This document shows positions 17,375 through 27,213 of a stretch of DNA of 31,458 nucleotides, piece by piece. Each line of letters begins with the position of its first letter. The stretch's first letter is position 1. The notes beneath the pieces are model-generated. The model made no database searches. It had not been told where the DNA came from and saw only the letters and a program-made list of their open reading frames with translations. The translations under genes and the position numbers were made by a program. The DNA comes from a virus, in the IMG/VR virus record IMGVR_UViG_3300046010_007688, positions 1 to 31,458 of that record. The stretch is one strand, 5' to 3'.

Positions 17375-18004
17375 TTAATCTCTAACATTCACCGTCACCG
17401 GTATGGATATAGATCCTCCACTTTCATTTCCAATTACGGTTAATGTTGTGTTGGTAGTTGTGGTCAGCGAAGAGTTTGGAACGAACCTGAATCTAATACC
17501 GAGTGCGACCTGCGCGGTTGTTGAAGAAACGTCTCCTATGAATGTTGGAATGGTTGCGGTTGTAGCTATTTGCAATTGCTCGCCAATTATTGTACCAACA
17601 TCTTTATTAGATAAAATTGCCGTGTATCCAAGAGTAGTATTATAAACTGGGTTAGTGCTTGGAACGATAACAATTTCTCCCTTATAGTCTTTATCTACAT
17701 ATATTGCACTCTGTCCAAGACTAATGACTGGTATAGATGTTTGTCCAGAAGGTAATGTGACGAGTTTATATTTCAATACTTGCGTTTCATCGGTAAACGC
17801 TTCAAACACTGGGGTATTTCGTATAGCCAAGTCATAGTATGCGGAACCTTGTGGATGATTGGGTTGATACAGGCTATAATCAATTTCATCGTCCGCCAGA
17901 GCATAAGAGTTAATATTCAGGCCACCTTGAGCCGCAAGTAGTTCTCTACCCTTTTTAGTAAGAACTGCATCTACAGTGATAGTTTCGTTATTGATGTACG
18001 CCAT
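17375..18004 (-). CDS. Phage structural protein, 209 aa
   Basis: The N-terminal half has a pattern I associate with T4-like virion proteins: VDAVLTKKGRELLA followed by YALADDEIDYSLYQPNHPQG and YYDLAIRNTPVFEAF. The C-terminal half (about 115-209) is Thr/Val-rich beta and resembles an Ig-like domain. No catalytic motif is seen. A small connector or decoration role in the baseplate/tail is likely from position between the wedge-like protein and the two paralogues. The weak ribosome site AGAAAG precedes the ATG. Confidence 0.8.
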   Translation of the reverse strand: MAYINNETITVDAVLTKKGRELLAAQGGLNINSYALADDEIDYSLYQPNHPQGSAYYDLAIRNTPVFEAFTDETQVLKYKLVTLPSGQTSIPVISLGQSAIYVDKDYKGEIVIVPSTNPVYNTTLGYTAILSNKDVGTIIGEQLQIATTATIPTFIGDVSSTTAQVALGIRFRFVPNSSLTTTTNTTLTVIGNESGGSISIPVTVNVRD

Positions 18005-18020
18005 ATAGGTTTCTTTCTAA

Positions 18021-18028
18021 ATAAATAT
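18021..18028 (-). promoter_or_regulatory. ATATTTAT octamer, candidate late signal
   Basis: Coding-strand ATATTTAT in the 51-nt gap after the 1560-aa gene, 16 nt before the 209-aa start. Confidence 0.4.
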
Positions 18029-18055
18029 ATATGTTAAATCCTTTTTTTACTTATT

Positions 18056-21000
18056 TTATACTGTTTTTGATATTACCGGTTCGCTATTGTCTAATAGACC
18101 AGTTTTAGGATCTACGGTAGTTTTTTTATTTTGGCTATGCTTTTTCCACTTGAAGCTGGTTTGAACTTTAGTTATAGGATTAGTTTGATAACTATTTATT
18201 TCCATGTTTGAAAACTGCTGCTTGGTGTATTTGTAGTGATTATCTCTATAGCCGGATAGTAATGTGGCATTTGATGGATAATACTGCATGGAATATATCT
18301 TTCTATAGGACAACCCTTGTGCCAACGGACCAAATAGATCTTTTGATGTATTTTCTACGAATCGCGTAAAAATAGAAGCGGTGGGAGCCTCGGCTACAAA
18401 ATATAGATTGTATACTGTTTTATCTGATACATCATTTCCTGTGTTTTCTCCGTATATATTACCTTCAAAAGTTTGGACGCCGTTATCAATATCAAAAAAC
18501 CCAGAGTATATTACATTTTTTCCGGTATATAACATACTACCAGAAATTATTAATCCTGGATTAAATACATTACCATTTACAAAAATTGAAGAAGATGGAT
18601 TCTGTAAAGTATCCAACCCAGACACTGATCCGGACATTATACCAAAAATATCGTGTGGATTCAATGTTGTGTAATCGTGCCAACCTCTCAATCCAGCATC
18701 AAAGTACAAACTACCACTAAAATACGTTGGATTTGGAAGACTGGTATTAAATGAAGCGGTCATTGGATATCTATCCAGCGTTGGCAATTTAACAAGATTT
18801 ACCTTATAGTAATATTTTTCTATTGTTTCCGTTTTTCCTTCAAAGTCATTCAAAATTTCAGATTCAGTTAATTCGCCGTATGGCTTTACATATTTTTGAT
18901 ATACTTGATACTTCTTACTATATTTTATTGTATCTACTCGATAGAATTCATTATCAAAAAATGTTATACCATCTTCCGCGAATAATCTAAAACCATAAAC
19001 ATCATCTACAATTGGGAAAAATACCTGATTTACGTCGGAATATATAGAAGACCCTCTATATTTTACATCCAAACTTGCGCTCTTGTTGGCATCTTTTATT
19101 GCTGTGATTCTATTTACTCCATCAGCGACGCCAGTTTTTTGACCAACATCTTGTTTTACCAAAGGTTTTTGCTCAAGTTTTGGTCTTTCTAATATCGTGG
19201 GCTCAATCAGTATACCATCTACAAGTTTGGCTCTCGCGGGAATAAGTCCGCGTATGTACTTGAACATCGCCTTATCAAAGTAAAAGCGAACGATGTTCAT
19301 AAAGAAACTAAAATCTATGTTTCCAAATCCCTGATCGTAATATATCTGCTTGAACTTTTCAAATTTGTCATACGAGCGTTTATATACATCGGCTGGATCT
19401 CCAATCAAATCTCCTAGAGGAAATTCCCCGAAGAATTTTATGATTTCAGTATTTTGTGTTTCGGATAGAGAGAAGAAAATTCCAAGTTTGTTGGAATCGA
19501 CGTTAGACAATTCGCTTGCTTTGTACGATGCTCTAGTTTCTGGAGACAAATTCGTGGCAAGTTCTTGCTCTATATAATTGATTTTGTTACTTCTGAACTT
19601 GTTTGACCCATAATCCGGCAAGTTCATTGTTATTCTTACGTCTTTGCGAGAAAATTGATATGGAAATAATGGACCTTCTGCTGGATCGCAATAAGTATTT
19701 TGCACAAGTGGTCCAGAAACCTGTGGGAAATTTATGGCAGTAAATGTTGGAAAATCATTTCTAAATGAAAGATTGTTCAGTGTTATTCCGTATGGAACTG
19801 GGTCATATAAGTCCACCGGTCTTTCAAATGATATTCTATACAAATTTTCTGAAACCATTTGTTGTGGAGTTTCAAGATCATACGCATTTATATTTAGAGT
19901 ATGCGCAGTAAATCTTTCCGTGGATAACGGAGATTCCCATATTCTTATATCGTCAATATTTCCGAAGAATGCCTCTGGGTCGATACTTAAAGATGCCGTA
20001 TTTTGGTTATAGTTTCCGATATACAAATAAGATCCAGATTCGAATGAATCATTATAACTTCCGCTAAAGAATGCACTAGCAGAAACGTGAAATGTTATAC
20101 GATCATCTTCGGATTTTTGAAGTAGCAAGTCGTATCTGGTTGGATATTCATTCAATGAAGCGGTCGCACCAAATAAAGATTCAATATCATTTCTTCTGAG
20201 TAGTGCTTTATATGAATTTCCATCAAATATTGGTGCTCTGGAAGTAAGTATAGACTTTACTGCTCCTGCCCCGTCATCAATACTAAAGAACAACGTTCCC
20301 CAATCTTTTCCTTTTTCACGAACTGCCCCCATAACCCATACATCGGAACAATTTAATAATCTAAATACTTTGCCATCTTCGTGCGTCTTCTTTGTATCAA
20401 ACCTAAAACTAAACTCTATCGACTGTGCACTTCCTGTCCAGTCCAACTTAAAATATTCTCCGCTTCCACTAAAATATGGTTCGTACTTTACTTCTTCCAC
20501 GATATACAGCGACTTGTCGGTTAAATCACTGACGTTTTGTATGCCACCATATTCTTTTATCTTGATTATATTTTTTGGTACTCCAAAGCACGAAATTAAC
20601 GCATTCAGAGACGCTTCAGTTCCTTTTGTCTTGTAGATATATGGCAATGTATTGAGTATACGTTTCCATATTATCTGATTTCTTTGCTCTTCCGAAAACT
20701 CTCGTGCTTTTGAGTATAGCGGAGATTCTGGATCAAAATCCGATCTAGAAAATGCAGACAATATCAGCGGAAGATTGTCTTTTGATATCTCTACGTTCCA
20801 CCCCAACGACTCCAGCATATCTCCCACAATGTCGGTCGATATTCCGACATTTGGCGAGCTTGATATATTATTTTTTTCCGTATATTGTTTTGCTGCCAAC
20901 GAAATATTATCAAAGAAATGTCCGACCATTCCAACAAATTTGATATAGTCTGCGTTGTTGTCGGAATCTTCTACCAAGAATTGAGGAAGGTTGTTAATTA

Positions 21001-22738
21001 ATGCTCCACCATTTTCTTTGTCATATAAAGACGCAGAAGTATATCCATCCATTTCTCTGGTATGTTCATCATACCACATTGGATTATCATACAAGAATTT
21101 TTCATAACCATCCATCCCCGCTTCTATTTCATCTATTTCATTACTTGCATCGATTTTTTGTTTTAGATAAAACGTATCATCTGGGTTTATTGTAAGTTTT
21201 TCGTCTAACTCTCTTAGTTCTTCAGTAAGTTCTTCTATTCTGTTTCTTTTACTTTCGAACGCTTGTAGTCGTAAATCAGCAGAAGAAAAGTTGATGAAGT
21301 TTGTAAAGTTTCTATAATCTGTTGTATCGATGAACCGCTGTGCCTTTCCTTCCAGCTTGCTATTCAGTTCATTGTACAAACTTCCAGTTTCTCCGATGAG
21401 TTGTTCCATGGACAACGCTTCAGTAGAGTTTCCTTCATTCTCTATTTTGATTAGAAAATTTGGACCGCGCAAAGGTGTGGTATTTATTATCTGCCTTGAA
21501 TAGTAATAAACATTTTGGACGATTGGTAAAAATGCAAAATCACAAGTAATCCACATATCTGTATTTAGTTCTACATCGTATGGCAACGGTTCGAGTAATT
21601 TCAATGCCAATACATCATAAAACCTTGAATCGGTAGATGCGATGGATTTTCTGTTGATTATTGATATAGGCTTTTTACCCGGTATATTTAAATAATATTT
21701 AAAATATCCAGACAAGTTTACGTTATACTTTTGCTCCAGCCCAAATATTATTGGATAAAATATATTGTTGTAAAATATAGTTTGTAAAAATTCTACAATC
21801 TGTGGATATGTGTCCGGTTTTTTGTTTGTTATCCGATTTAATTCCTGGTCCACAATATACAAGAACAAGCTATAATAGTAATCGCGAATAGCACCAAAAG
21901 TGTAACCAGTTTCATAGTTTTGATATAGCCAGTTTTTAAACTGGTCATAAATTCCAAGTACGTCGTTGTTTGCGTATTGTCCATTACTTCTTAAGTTTCC
22001 TTTCTTTACTCCGTAATATATGTCATTCAGGAAAGAAATAACATCAACGTCTTTTTTAAAACTGTAGTTTAATTTTAATTCATTCGACCCGCTTGGGTTC
22101 TGGGCGGCGGCAGCATTATAAATCTGGTATATTTCCGGTTTGGATAATCCAAATATTAAATCGTCCGCAATTTCATTTACCTGTATTTGTGCGTTGGAAA
22201 ATATATCATATTCAGTGTTGATAGTGGATTTAGTACCCTTTATAGTTTTGGGTATTATTCCTATCTCTGTTCTGTTCGTAGAAATACCATTTATGATAAG
22301 TTTATTTTCGCTCCCATTTTCATTGCCGATGATGTTTCTACCAAGTTCTATATAAAGTTTATAATTTCCATTTTGTACGCCAAGATTATTTAGATTCTTG
22401 CTTACATCAAAAAACAATGATTGTGTTTCTGTACCAAGTATTACAAAGTCCGTGTTATACTTTTTGTATGAATATGTTATAAACTGGTTGAATACATCGT
22501 AATAAGATGACGTATGAAATGAATATTCTCCGGTGGAATATATCATGGACGACGTAATCAAACTATCGTCTAAGTTATATACTCCAAATTTTATATAATC
22601 TTGCTCTTTCTGCCCAAATGGGAAATTTTTGAAAGTTTTTCCATCCGTGTAAAAACTTAAATCTTCTTTGCTTAAAAATGATCCAAAACTCAAAGATGAG
22701 GTAGAAGTTACGGTATATTTTACATCTGATAAATTCAT
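18056..22738 (-). CDS. Large baseplate wedge-type protein (gp7/gpI-like) with an embedded LamG-like domain
   Basis: 1560 aa. Residues 1-480 are mixed alpha/beta with Tyr/Ser-rich segments. About 483-536 is a charged coiled coil (RNRIEELTEELRELDEKL). At about 685-730 comes IIWKRILNTLPYIYKTKGT followed by FGVPKNIIKIKEYGG, a pattern typical of phage gpI/gp7-class baseplate proteins. About 760-935 is LamG/concanavalin-like, from FKLDWTGSAQSIEFSFRF to FFGNIDDIRIWESPLS. About 1140-1180 holds FDKAMFKYIRGLIPARAKLV and DGILIEPTILER, another recurrent phage virion motif. The remainder is beta-rich. T4 gp7 is 1032 aa, so this is much larger. The gene starts in an ATGA overlap with the 73-aa gene and follows gp25 and gp6 in T4-like order. 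The gp7 assignment rests on position plus the gpI-like motif; LamG suggests glycan binding but that is inference. Confidence 0.7.
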   Translation of the reverse strand: MNLSDVKYTVTSTSSLSFGSFLSKEDLSFYTDGKTFKNFPFGQKEQDYIKFGVYNLDDSLITSSMIYSTGEYSFHTSSYYDVFNQFITYSYKKYNTDFVILGTETQSLFFDVSKNLNNLGVQNGNYKLYIELGRNIIGNENGSENKLIINGISTNRTEIGIIPKTIKGTKSTINTEYDIFSNAQIQVNEIADDLIFGLSKPEIYQIYNAAAAQNPSGSNELKLNYSFKKDVDVISFLNDIYYGVKKGNLRSNGQYANNDVLGIYDQFKNWLYQNYETGYTFGAIRDYYYSLFLYIVDQELNRITNKKPDTYPQIVEFLQTIFYNNIFYPIIFGLEQKYNVNLSGYFKYYLNIPGKKPISIINRKSIASTDSRFYDVLALKLLEPLPYDVELNTDMWITCDFAFLPIVQNVYYYSRQIINTTPLRGPNFLIKIENEGNSTEALSMEQLIGETGSLYNELNSKLEGKAQRFIDTTDYRNFTNFINFSSADLRLQAFESKRNRIEELTEELRELDEKLTINPDDTFYLKQKIDASNEIDEIEAGMDGYEKFLYDNPMWYDEHTREMDGYTSASLYDKENGGALINNLPQFLVEDSDNNADYIKFVGMVGHFFDNISLAAKQYTEKNNISSSPNVGISTDIVGDMLESLGWNVEISKDNLPLILSAFSRSDFDPESPLYSKAREFSEEQRNQIIWKRILNTLPYIYKTKGTEASLNALISCFGVPKNIIKIKEYGGIQNVSDLTDKSLYIVEEVKYEPYFSGSGEYFKLDWTGSAQSIEFSFRFDTKKTHEDGKVFRLLNCSDVWVMGAVREKGKDWGTLFFSIDDGAGAVKSILTSRAPIFDGNSYKALLRRNDIESLFGATASLNEYPTRYDLLLQKSEDDRITFHVSASAFFSGSYNDSFESGSYLYIGNYNQNTASLSIDPEAFFGNIDDIRIWESPLSTERFTAHTLNINAYDLETPQQMVSENLYRISFERPVDLYDPVPYGITLNNLSFRNDFPTFTAINFPQVSGPLVQNTYCDPAEGPLFPYQFSRKDVRITMNLPDYGSNKFRSNKINYIEQELATNLSPETRASYKASELSNVDSNKLGIFFSLSETQNTEIIKFFGEFPLGDLIGDPADVYKRSYDKFEKFKQIYYDQGFGNIDFSFFMNIVRFYFDKAMFKYIRGLIPARAKLVDGILIEPTILERPKLEQKPLVKQDVGQKTGVADGVNRITAIKDANKSASLDVKYRGSSIYSDVNQVFFPIVDDVYGFRLFAEDGITFFDNEFYRVDTIKYSKKYQVYQKYVKPYGELTESEILNDFEGKTETIEKYYYKVNLVKLPTLDRYPMTASFNTSLPNPTYFSGSLYFDAGLRGWHDYTTLNPHDIFGIMSGSVSGLDTLQNPSSSIFVNGNVFNPGLIISGSMLYTGKNVIYSGFFDIDNGVQTFEGNIYGENTGNDVSDKTVYNLYFVAEAPTASIFTRFVENTSKDLFGPLAQGLSYRKIYSMQYYPSNATLLSGYRDNHYKYTKQQFSNMEINSYQTNPITKVQTSFKWKKHSQNKKTTVDPKTGLLDNSEPVISKTV

Positions 22739-22956
22739 AACTCTGTAAATGTTGGGTCAATTCTAGTTTCAACCTTTACTGGCTCATATACGACATTTTT
22801 AAGTTCTATGCTTATGGAAGAACTATACAACTGGGAAGTTGTGTTTTGTATTGTGAGGTTTGTGTATTCATCTATGTTTGGTACAATATAACCCGTGCTT
22901 AATAAGCTTTCTACATCCGCCTGATTATATCCAATTAGATTTGGGTTGGCTTTCAT
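22735..22956 (-). CDS. Small baseplate-region protein of unknown function (73 aa)
   Basis: Unrecognised 73-residue protein (start MKANPNLIGYNQADVESLL, middle SISIELKNVVYEPVKVETR). It is probably one small beta domain after an N-terminal helix. Both ends overlap the neighbours by 4 nt (ATGA), so it is translationally coupled between the 446-aa protein and the large wedge-type protein, and probably assembles with one of them. Confidence 0.75.
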   Translation of the reverse strand: MKANPNLIGYNQADVESLLSTGYIVPNIDEYTNLTIQNTTSQLYSSSISIELKNVVYEPVKVETRIDPTFTEL

Positions 22957-24293
22957 CTAGAAATCTTGAATGTTGTTGGAATAGTATAGGTCAATATAGA
23001 CCCACTTTGTTCTGAACGTATTTCAACCGTGTAGTATCGTTCAGACGCAAGTCCGCTTGTATCAAGCATAAAATAATTTCCTGTTGGATCACAACTCAGG
23101 CGGGTAAAATCATCATATGGAAGTATTGTTTCTTCGCTTTCTGCATCCTTGATTTGGTAATAACTCGAAGATGGTAGATAGTATGGAGACAGATAATCGG
23201 AGAATCTGTTAGTAAATGTTTTTACTGGATATCTTTGTCTTGCGGCGACATCCATACGAACAATGGAACCGAACTTGTATTCTCTTGCCATATTCTTCAT
23301 ATTTACTACAGCGTCACGTAGTTGTATAGCATCCGCACTACCAGTATTGATGGTAGAATCATACCAGCATACATCAAGATATGGAGAATATATTGTATTA
23401 GTTTCTTTGCTAAAGAACTTCAATGAGCCATAATCCACAGAACTTGACTCGTCTGCGTGCATCAATATGAAACCTTCGTTTGGTATTGCTCTAGTAAGCC
23501 AAGCATTTACTATTGGAGTAACATCCATTCTTACGTCGGATGTTTGATAATCAAAGTATTGATAGCAAGCATATGAACCCGTGGATATTATGCTGGACGA
23601 AACTGGCGGAACATAACTGCTTGTAGGACAATCTGGGAATGGGTTGTATTGGCTTATGTTTGGATACTCGGCATATCCAGAACCAGATGCGATAGAGGCA
23701 CTATCCAACCACCATACACCACCACCACTACAGTCGGTGAGAGACCCGGTATTCCACCATTTTTGTAGTTGGTCGGCACTATAAAACTTCCAGTTTGCTC
23801 CATCGGACGTTGATGCTCCATCATACTTGTATCCAGTTCCCATTGCCCAAGATTGTGAAACAGGATATGCGGCAAGCGAATAACGAACTGGTACTTCTTG
23901 CGACTCACAAATCTTCAAGTTCAAGAAAAACTTGGGGCTGGTAATTGTTCCCGCCGCTATAGATTGCGATATTGTGGATAAGTCAAAATGTAAAAGTGCT
24001 CGCGATAAAACAGCACCCATAGTAGTTGGTCCAGATACATCTTTATATGAACTTGATACTACTCTTGGATCCGTAGAACCAGAATCAAAAGACGCCGACT
24101 TTAGTCCATTCAATAGTTCTATACTTGAACTGGTATAAGAAAACAATACAGGAAATGTACTTGTGCTTGAACAACTATAGCCAGAAACTCGTTTTTCAAC
24201 TTCTAATAGTTCGTCCAACCCCATATTTTTGTACATATAGGTTGGATAGTTGGTTATAAACGTGTCTTTTGTTGGATATAAAAAGTAGTGCAT
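22953..24293 (-). CDS. DNRLRE-like beta-sandwich virion protein
   Basis: 446 aa. The start FLYPTKDTFITNYPTYMYKN, then LLHFDLSTIS (100-109), GTITSPKFFLNLKI, an LAAYPVSQSWAMGTGYKYD segment (140-158), DVRMDVTPIVNAWL and GFILMHADES follow the order of a DNRLRE-type beta-sandwich, a carbohydrate-binding-like module known in secreted bacterial proteins. The C-terminal ~100 residues form a separate domain ending in YTVEIRSEQSGSILTYTI. It lies between gp6 and the wedge-like protein, where T4 has no such gene. A baseplate-mounted glycan-binding role is plausible but unproven. Start after AAAG-type weak ribosome site. Confidence 0.6.
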   Translation of the reverse strand: MHYFLYPTKDTFITNYPTYMYKNMGLDELLEVEKRVSGYSCSSTSTFPVLFSYTSSSIELLNGLKSASFDSGSTDPRVVSSSYKDVSGPTTMGAVLSRALLHFDLSTISQSIAAGTITSPKFFLNLKICESQEVPVRYSLAAYPVSQSWAMGTGYKYDGASTSDGANWKFYSADQLQKWWNTGSLTDCSGGGVWWLDSASIASGSGYAEYPNISQYNPFPDCPTSSYVPPVSSSIISTGSYACYQYFDYQTSDVRMDVTPIVNAWLTRAIPNEGFILMHADESSSVDYGSLKFFSKETNTIYSPYLDVCWYDSTINTGSADAIQLRDAVVNMKNMAREYKFGSIVRMDVAARQRYPVKTFTNRFSDYLSPYYLPSSSYYQIKDAESEETILPYDDFTRLSCDPTGNYFMLDTSGLASERYYTVEIRSEQSGSILTYTIPTTFKISR

Positions 24294-24312
24294 TTATATA
24301 TTTCTTTACTTT

Positions 24313-24320
24313 ATAAATAT
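24313..24320 (-). promoter_or_regulatory. ATATTTAT octamer, candidate late signal
   Basis: Coding-strand ATATTTAT in the 55-nt gap after gp6, 19 nt before the 446-aa start. The opposite strand reads TATAAATA. Confidence 0.4.
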
Positions 24321-24348
24321 AAACACCCAACAGATATTCTGTATATAT

Positions 24349-26304
24349 TTATGCTACTCTGCCTACTATATCTTTAGTTGGAAAACGTACTTCAAACACT
24401 GACGGATCTATGGATGGATATATAACATTATCTACTGTGGCCTTTTCAGTGTCATATTCGTATTGAGAATAATCACCATCTTTTAGTGTAAGATTTTTTA
24501 CACGCAACTGAGTTACGGACTGAACGCCATCTACTTTGGCAATTTCCAGTTCCAATCTGCTAAGATTGATTGGCTGACAGAACTTAGTATTGTTTATGTC
24601 GAAATATTGCTGCACCAGTGTTAGACAATTAGCCAAAACTTCGCGCTTATTATAGTTTTTATAAACAATAATGCTAAAATCGACGCCAATATTGATGACG
24701 TATCCATCCAACATATTCACGCTATCTGTAAGCATTCTATACTGATTTAGGTAGTTTTTCAGATTATTGCGTACTGCTTCGTTGGTAGGAATCAATCGTT
24801 GATTATTGTCATAACACAACAAGTATAGATTGATAGCAAATGGGTTGTTTTTGTCTGGATTAACTTTGTTTACTGTACCCGGTGCGAAACTTCCAGACTG
24901 TAATGAGGATGGTTGTGCTTGTATATTAGATATGTCCAACTGAGTATCTGTTACTGCATAAACTTTGGCAATAGACCCATATTTTGATGGCATTGCGTAT
25001 GTTCTTACTTCATAATCTCCCTGTGTTACCGCTCTATTTTGCGCAGCAAAGTATGCCAGTGCATTATTACGAATTTCATCGTTTGTTTCTGCGGCTTTTC
25101 CTCCCGTCGCTGGTATTGGGTTGTTTACTCGGACGGAACGACGTACCAGATTAGTTAAGTTGAATTCCAACAACCCCATTTCCGTCAAATCGCCAAAAAA
25201 TTCAACAGAACTTACATTTTTGATTGCGTTTGCATTTACGTTACTTTCTACTCCACCTCCAACTACATATCTTATCGTCAACGTCGTGTTTGAAGGAGCC
25301 TGTCCAAATGCTTTAGACGATAGAAAATTTGATGGGTCATATGCAATATTTTCTGCTCTAAAAGTCGTAGGTTTATTTACAGTAAATGCGTTTGGTATAA
25401 TCAACTCGTCGTCTTTTATGCTAATACCAGACCCAAATTCCAAAAACGTTGTGTTATCTGCGTCAACGCCGGTGACAAAACGTTTTGATGTACGCAAATA
25501 TCTCAACAAAAATGGCGTAGTATCTCTGTACACGGATAGAGTAACATCATTTTTATAGATATTTTCATAATCTACTGGTAGTAGATCTTGGGCAAGATAA
25601 TCTGTCTCATACCATCTATTTCCATCAGAATCATACACATCTAATACTTCTATTACATTAGTATCATCCAAGTATATCTTTAAAAATGGAACAGGATCAA
25701 CAACTGATACAGTTTTTGTCAATATTTGACCAGAAAATGCATCTACACTCTTTTTTAACACAAAAAATTCTGGTTGTCCCGCAGAGTTTCTTTGAAAAAC
25801 AGAAACTTCGAGTGGATCGTTTTTTGTATCTACTGTAAAATCTACGGGCGAATTAGTCAAAAATGTTACGTTAGTATCGCTCGTGGTAGACATTCCTGGT
25901 TTTATGATTTGAGCATAATTTAGGTCAGGGACTATTTCTCCCGCATCATCCGTCTTTGCAGGAACCAATTGATATACATCCAATCTTGTAACCGAAGGTA
26001 TTGTTGCCTTTGCTTTGTATCCTACCGATTTTGCCGCATCAATAATATTTTTTCTTTCCTCGGAATTTACCAACATAGATTCCTTGAATTGATAATCGAT
26101 GTAATATGATAATACGTCGCCAACATACGCCGCCATTTCCATAAACATCATTCCGGTGGACGCTTCACTGAAGTCTTTGTATGTATTAGGATAATATGTC
26201 TTGGCAAAATCCATTAACGACTGCTTCAGTTGAGAAAAGTCTTTGTTTAGATACTTAATATCTTTCTTATCTGGTTTGAATGATTTTGGTGTATCTAATA
26301 TCAT
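24349..26304 (-). CDS. Baseplate wedge subunit gp6-like (baseplate J family)
   Basis: 651 aa against 660 for T4 gp6. The N-terminal region has the family pattern: DFAKTYYPNTYKDFSEAST (32-50), GMMFMEMAAYVGDVLSYYID (51-70) and SVGYKAKATIPSVTRLDVYQLVP. The centre is beta-rich with a baseplate-J-type region around 380-480 (NDEIRNNALAYFAAQNRAVT, QGDYEVRTYAMPSKYGSIAK). The C-terminal part is an alpha/beta domain. Gp6 forms the ring joining wedges in the baseplate and pairs with gp25 and gp7. Its ATG overlaps the gp25 stop (ATGA), which matches assembly as a complex. Confidence 0.92.
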   Translation of the reverse strand: MILDTPKSFKPDKKDIKYLNKDFSQLKQSLMDFAKTYYPNTYKDFSEASTGMMFMEMAAYVGDVLSYYIDYQFKESMLVNSEERKNIIDAAKSVGYKAKATIPSVTRLDVYQLVPAKTDDAGEIVPDLNYAQIIKPGMSTTSDTNVTFLTNSPVDFTVDTKNDPLEVSVFQRNSAGQPEFFVLKKSVDAFSGQILTKTVSVVDPVPFLKIYLDDTNVIEVLDVYDSDGNRWYETDYLAQDLLPVDYENIYKNDVTLSVYRDTTPFLLRYLRTSKRFVTGVDADNTTFLEFGSGISIKDDELIIPNAFTVNKPTTFRAENIAYDPSNFLSSKAFGQAPSNTTLTIRYVVGGGVESNVNANAIKNVSSVEFFGDLTEMGLLEFNLTNLVRRSVRVNNPIPATGGKAAETNDEIRNNALAYFAAQNRAVTQGDYEVRTYAMPSKYGSIAKVYAVTDTQLDISNIQAQPSSLQSGSFAPGTVNKVNPDKNNPFAINLYLLCYDNNQRLIPTNEAVRNNLKNYLNQYRMLTDSVNMLDGYVINIGVDFSIIVYKNYNKREVLANCLTLVQQYFDINNTKFCQPINLSRLELEIAKVDGVQSVTQLRVKNLTLKDGDYSQYEYDTEKATVDNVIYPSIDPSVFEVRFPTKDIVGRVA

Positions 26305-26711
26305 ATGTTGCTGGTGTTCATTGAAACTTCCAAGGTTTGTTGCTGTGTTACTCCAATACTAGGAACAGTGAATAACACTTTGACGCCAATAGTGTATTTA
26401 TCTTTAAATTCAGAATCGTTAGTGCTTACTTGAACATCACTTACATTGACATAAGACATCCATCTCGTGATATCTTTTCTAATCGTATTTTCTATTAACG
26501 CGGAAATATCGTCGGTATAATTTTCAAACAATACATTCCACAATCCAGAGCCAAAATCTGGATTCATTCTTCGCTCTCCTTTTTTTGTGCGCAATAACAA
26601 GTTTAAATTTGATTTTACCTGGTCTATTATGGTGTAACTTTGGTTAAAATAACCTTGTGGCCCATGTGTTATGGGTAAAGTTATGCCATAAGGTTGTATT
26701 GCTGTTGCCAT
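26301..26711 (-). CDS. Baseplate wedge subunit gp25-like
   Basis: 136 aa against 132 for T4 gp25. The hallmark is LRTKKGERRMNPDFGSGLWN (40-59) followed by VLFEN. This is the gp25/lysozyme-like wedge family; the family name is historical and no lysozyme activity is implied. It connects wedges to the sheath/hub region. It lies 6 nt after the 151-aa gene and overlaps gp6 by 4 nt. Confidence 0.93.
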   Translation of the reverse strand: MATAIQPYGITLPITHGPQGYFNQSYTIIDQVKSNLNLLLRTKKGERRMNPDFGSGLWNVLFENYTDDISALIENTIRKDITRWMSYVNVSDVQVSTNDSEFKDKYTIGVKVLFTVPSIGVTQQQTLEVSMNTSNI

Positions 26712-26717
26712 TTATTT

Positions 26718-27173
26718 TTACATTGGACGCTTGGCCTTCGCCTTAGCATCAACTGCTTTTAGAAGTTTCGAATAATCTCTGGTCAACGCATTTGCTACCG
26801 CAGCGACTTCTTTGTTTTCGTTCAACGCTTCTTTTGGTAAAGTTTTTATTACATCAATTGCAGAAGGTGTGGAAGTTTGTTCTTCTATAGGAACACCTCC
26901 AACAGTTTCATTTAATACCTGGTTCAATAATGGATTTTTTGTAAAAATTTTAGGCGCTTGAACGGCCTGTTTTTTTACAGGTTCTTCTAATCCAACGTTG
27001 AAATTTGGTTTTCTGGTTGGAATTTGATCGGCCTGCTTTCTTGTTTCAAGTATTGCCGCCGAGTTCTCTGTCATTTTTTCTGCAAGCACTTCCATCAATA
27101 GTTGTGGAAGGGCGTTATGCACTTCTTCTTTTACGATAGTTCTTATAATATCTACTAGTTCGTTCTTTTTCAT
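26718..27173 (-). CDS. Helical protein of unknown function next to gp25
   Basis: 151 aa. The N-terminal helix MKKNELVDIIRTIVKEEV continues as a long amphipathic helix to about residue 45. A disordered Pro/Gln/Lys-rich middle (50-90) and helical C-terminal segments follow, ending in a basic tail (KAKAKRPM). No enzyme motif. The start strongly resembles that of the 156-aa protein at 11561-12031. Position between hub and wedge genes suggests a minor baseplate or assembly factor; that is inference. Confidence 0.75.
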   Translation of the reverse strand: MKKNELVDIIRTIVKEEVHNALPQLLMEVLAEKMTENSAAILETRKQADQIPTRKPNFNVGLEEPVKKQAVQAPKIFTKNPLLNQVLNETVGGVPIEEQTSTPSAIDVIKTLPKEALNENKEVAAVANALTRDYSKLLKAVDAKAKAKRPM

Positions 27174-27189
27174 ATATATGATGCTTTAT

Positions 27190-27197
27190 ATAAATAT
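27190..27197 (-). promoter_or_regulatory. ATATTTAT octamer, candidate late signal
   Basis: Coding-strand ATATTTAT in the 40-nt gap before the 151-aa gene, 16 nt before the start. The opposite strand reads TATAAATA. Confidence 0.4.
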
Positions 27198-27213
27198 ATA
27201 GTATTTTTAATAA

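Noticed and set aside
24330-24342. Short inverted repeat ACAGA-TAT-TCTGT after gp6
   Set aside because: Arms of only 5 bp in very AT-rich DNA; easily chance, and no T tract follows.
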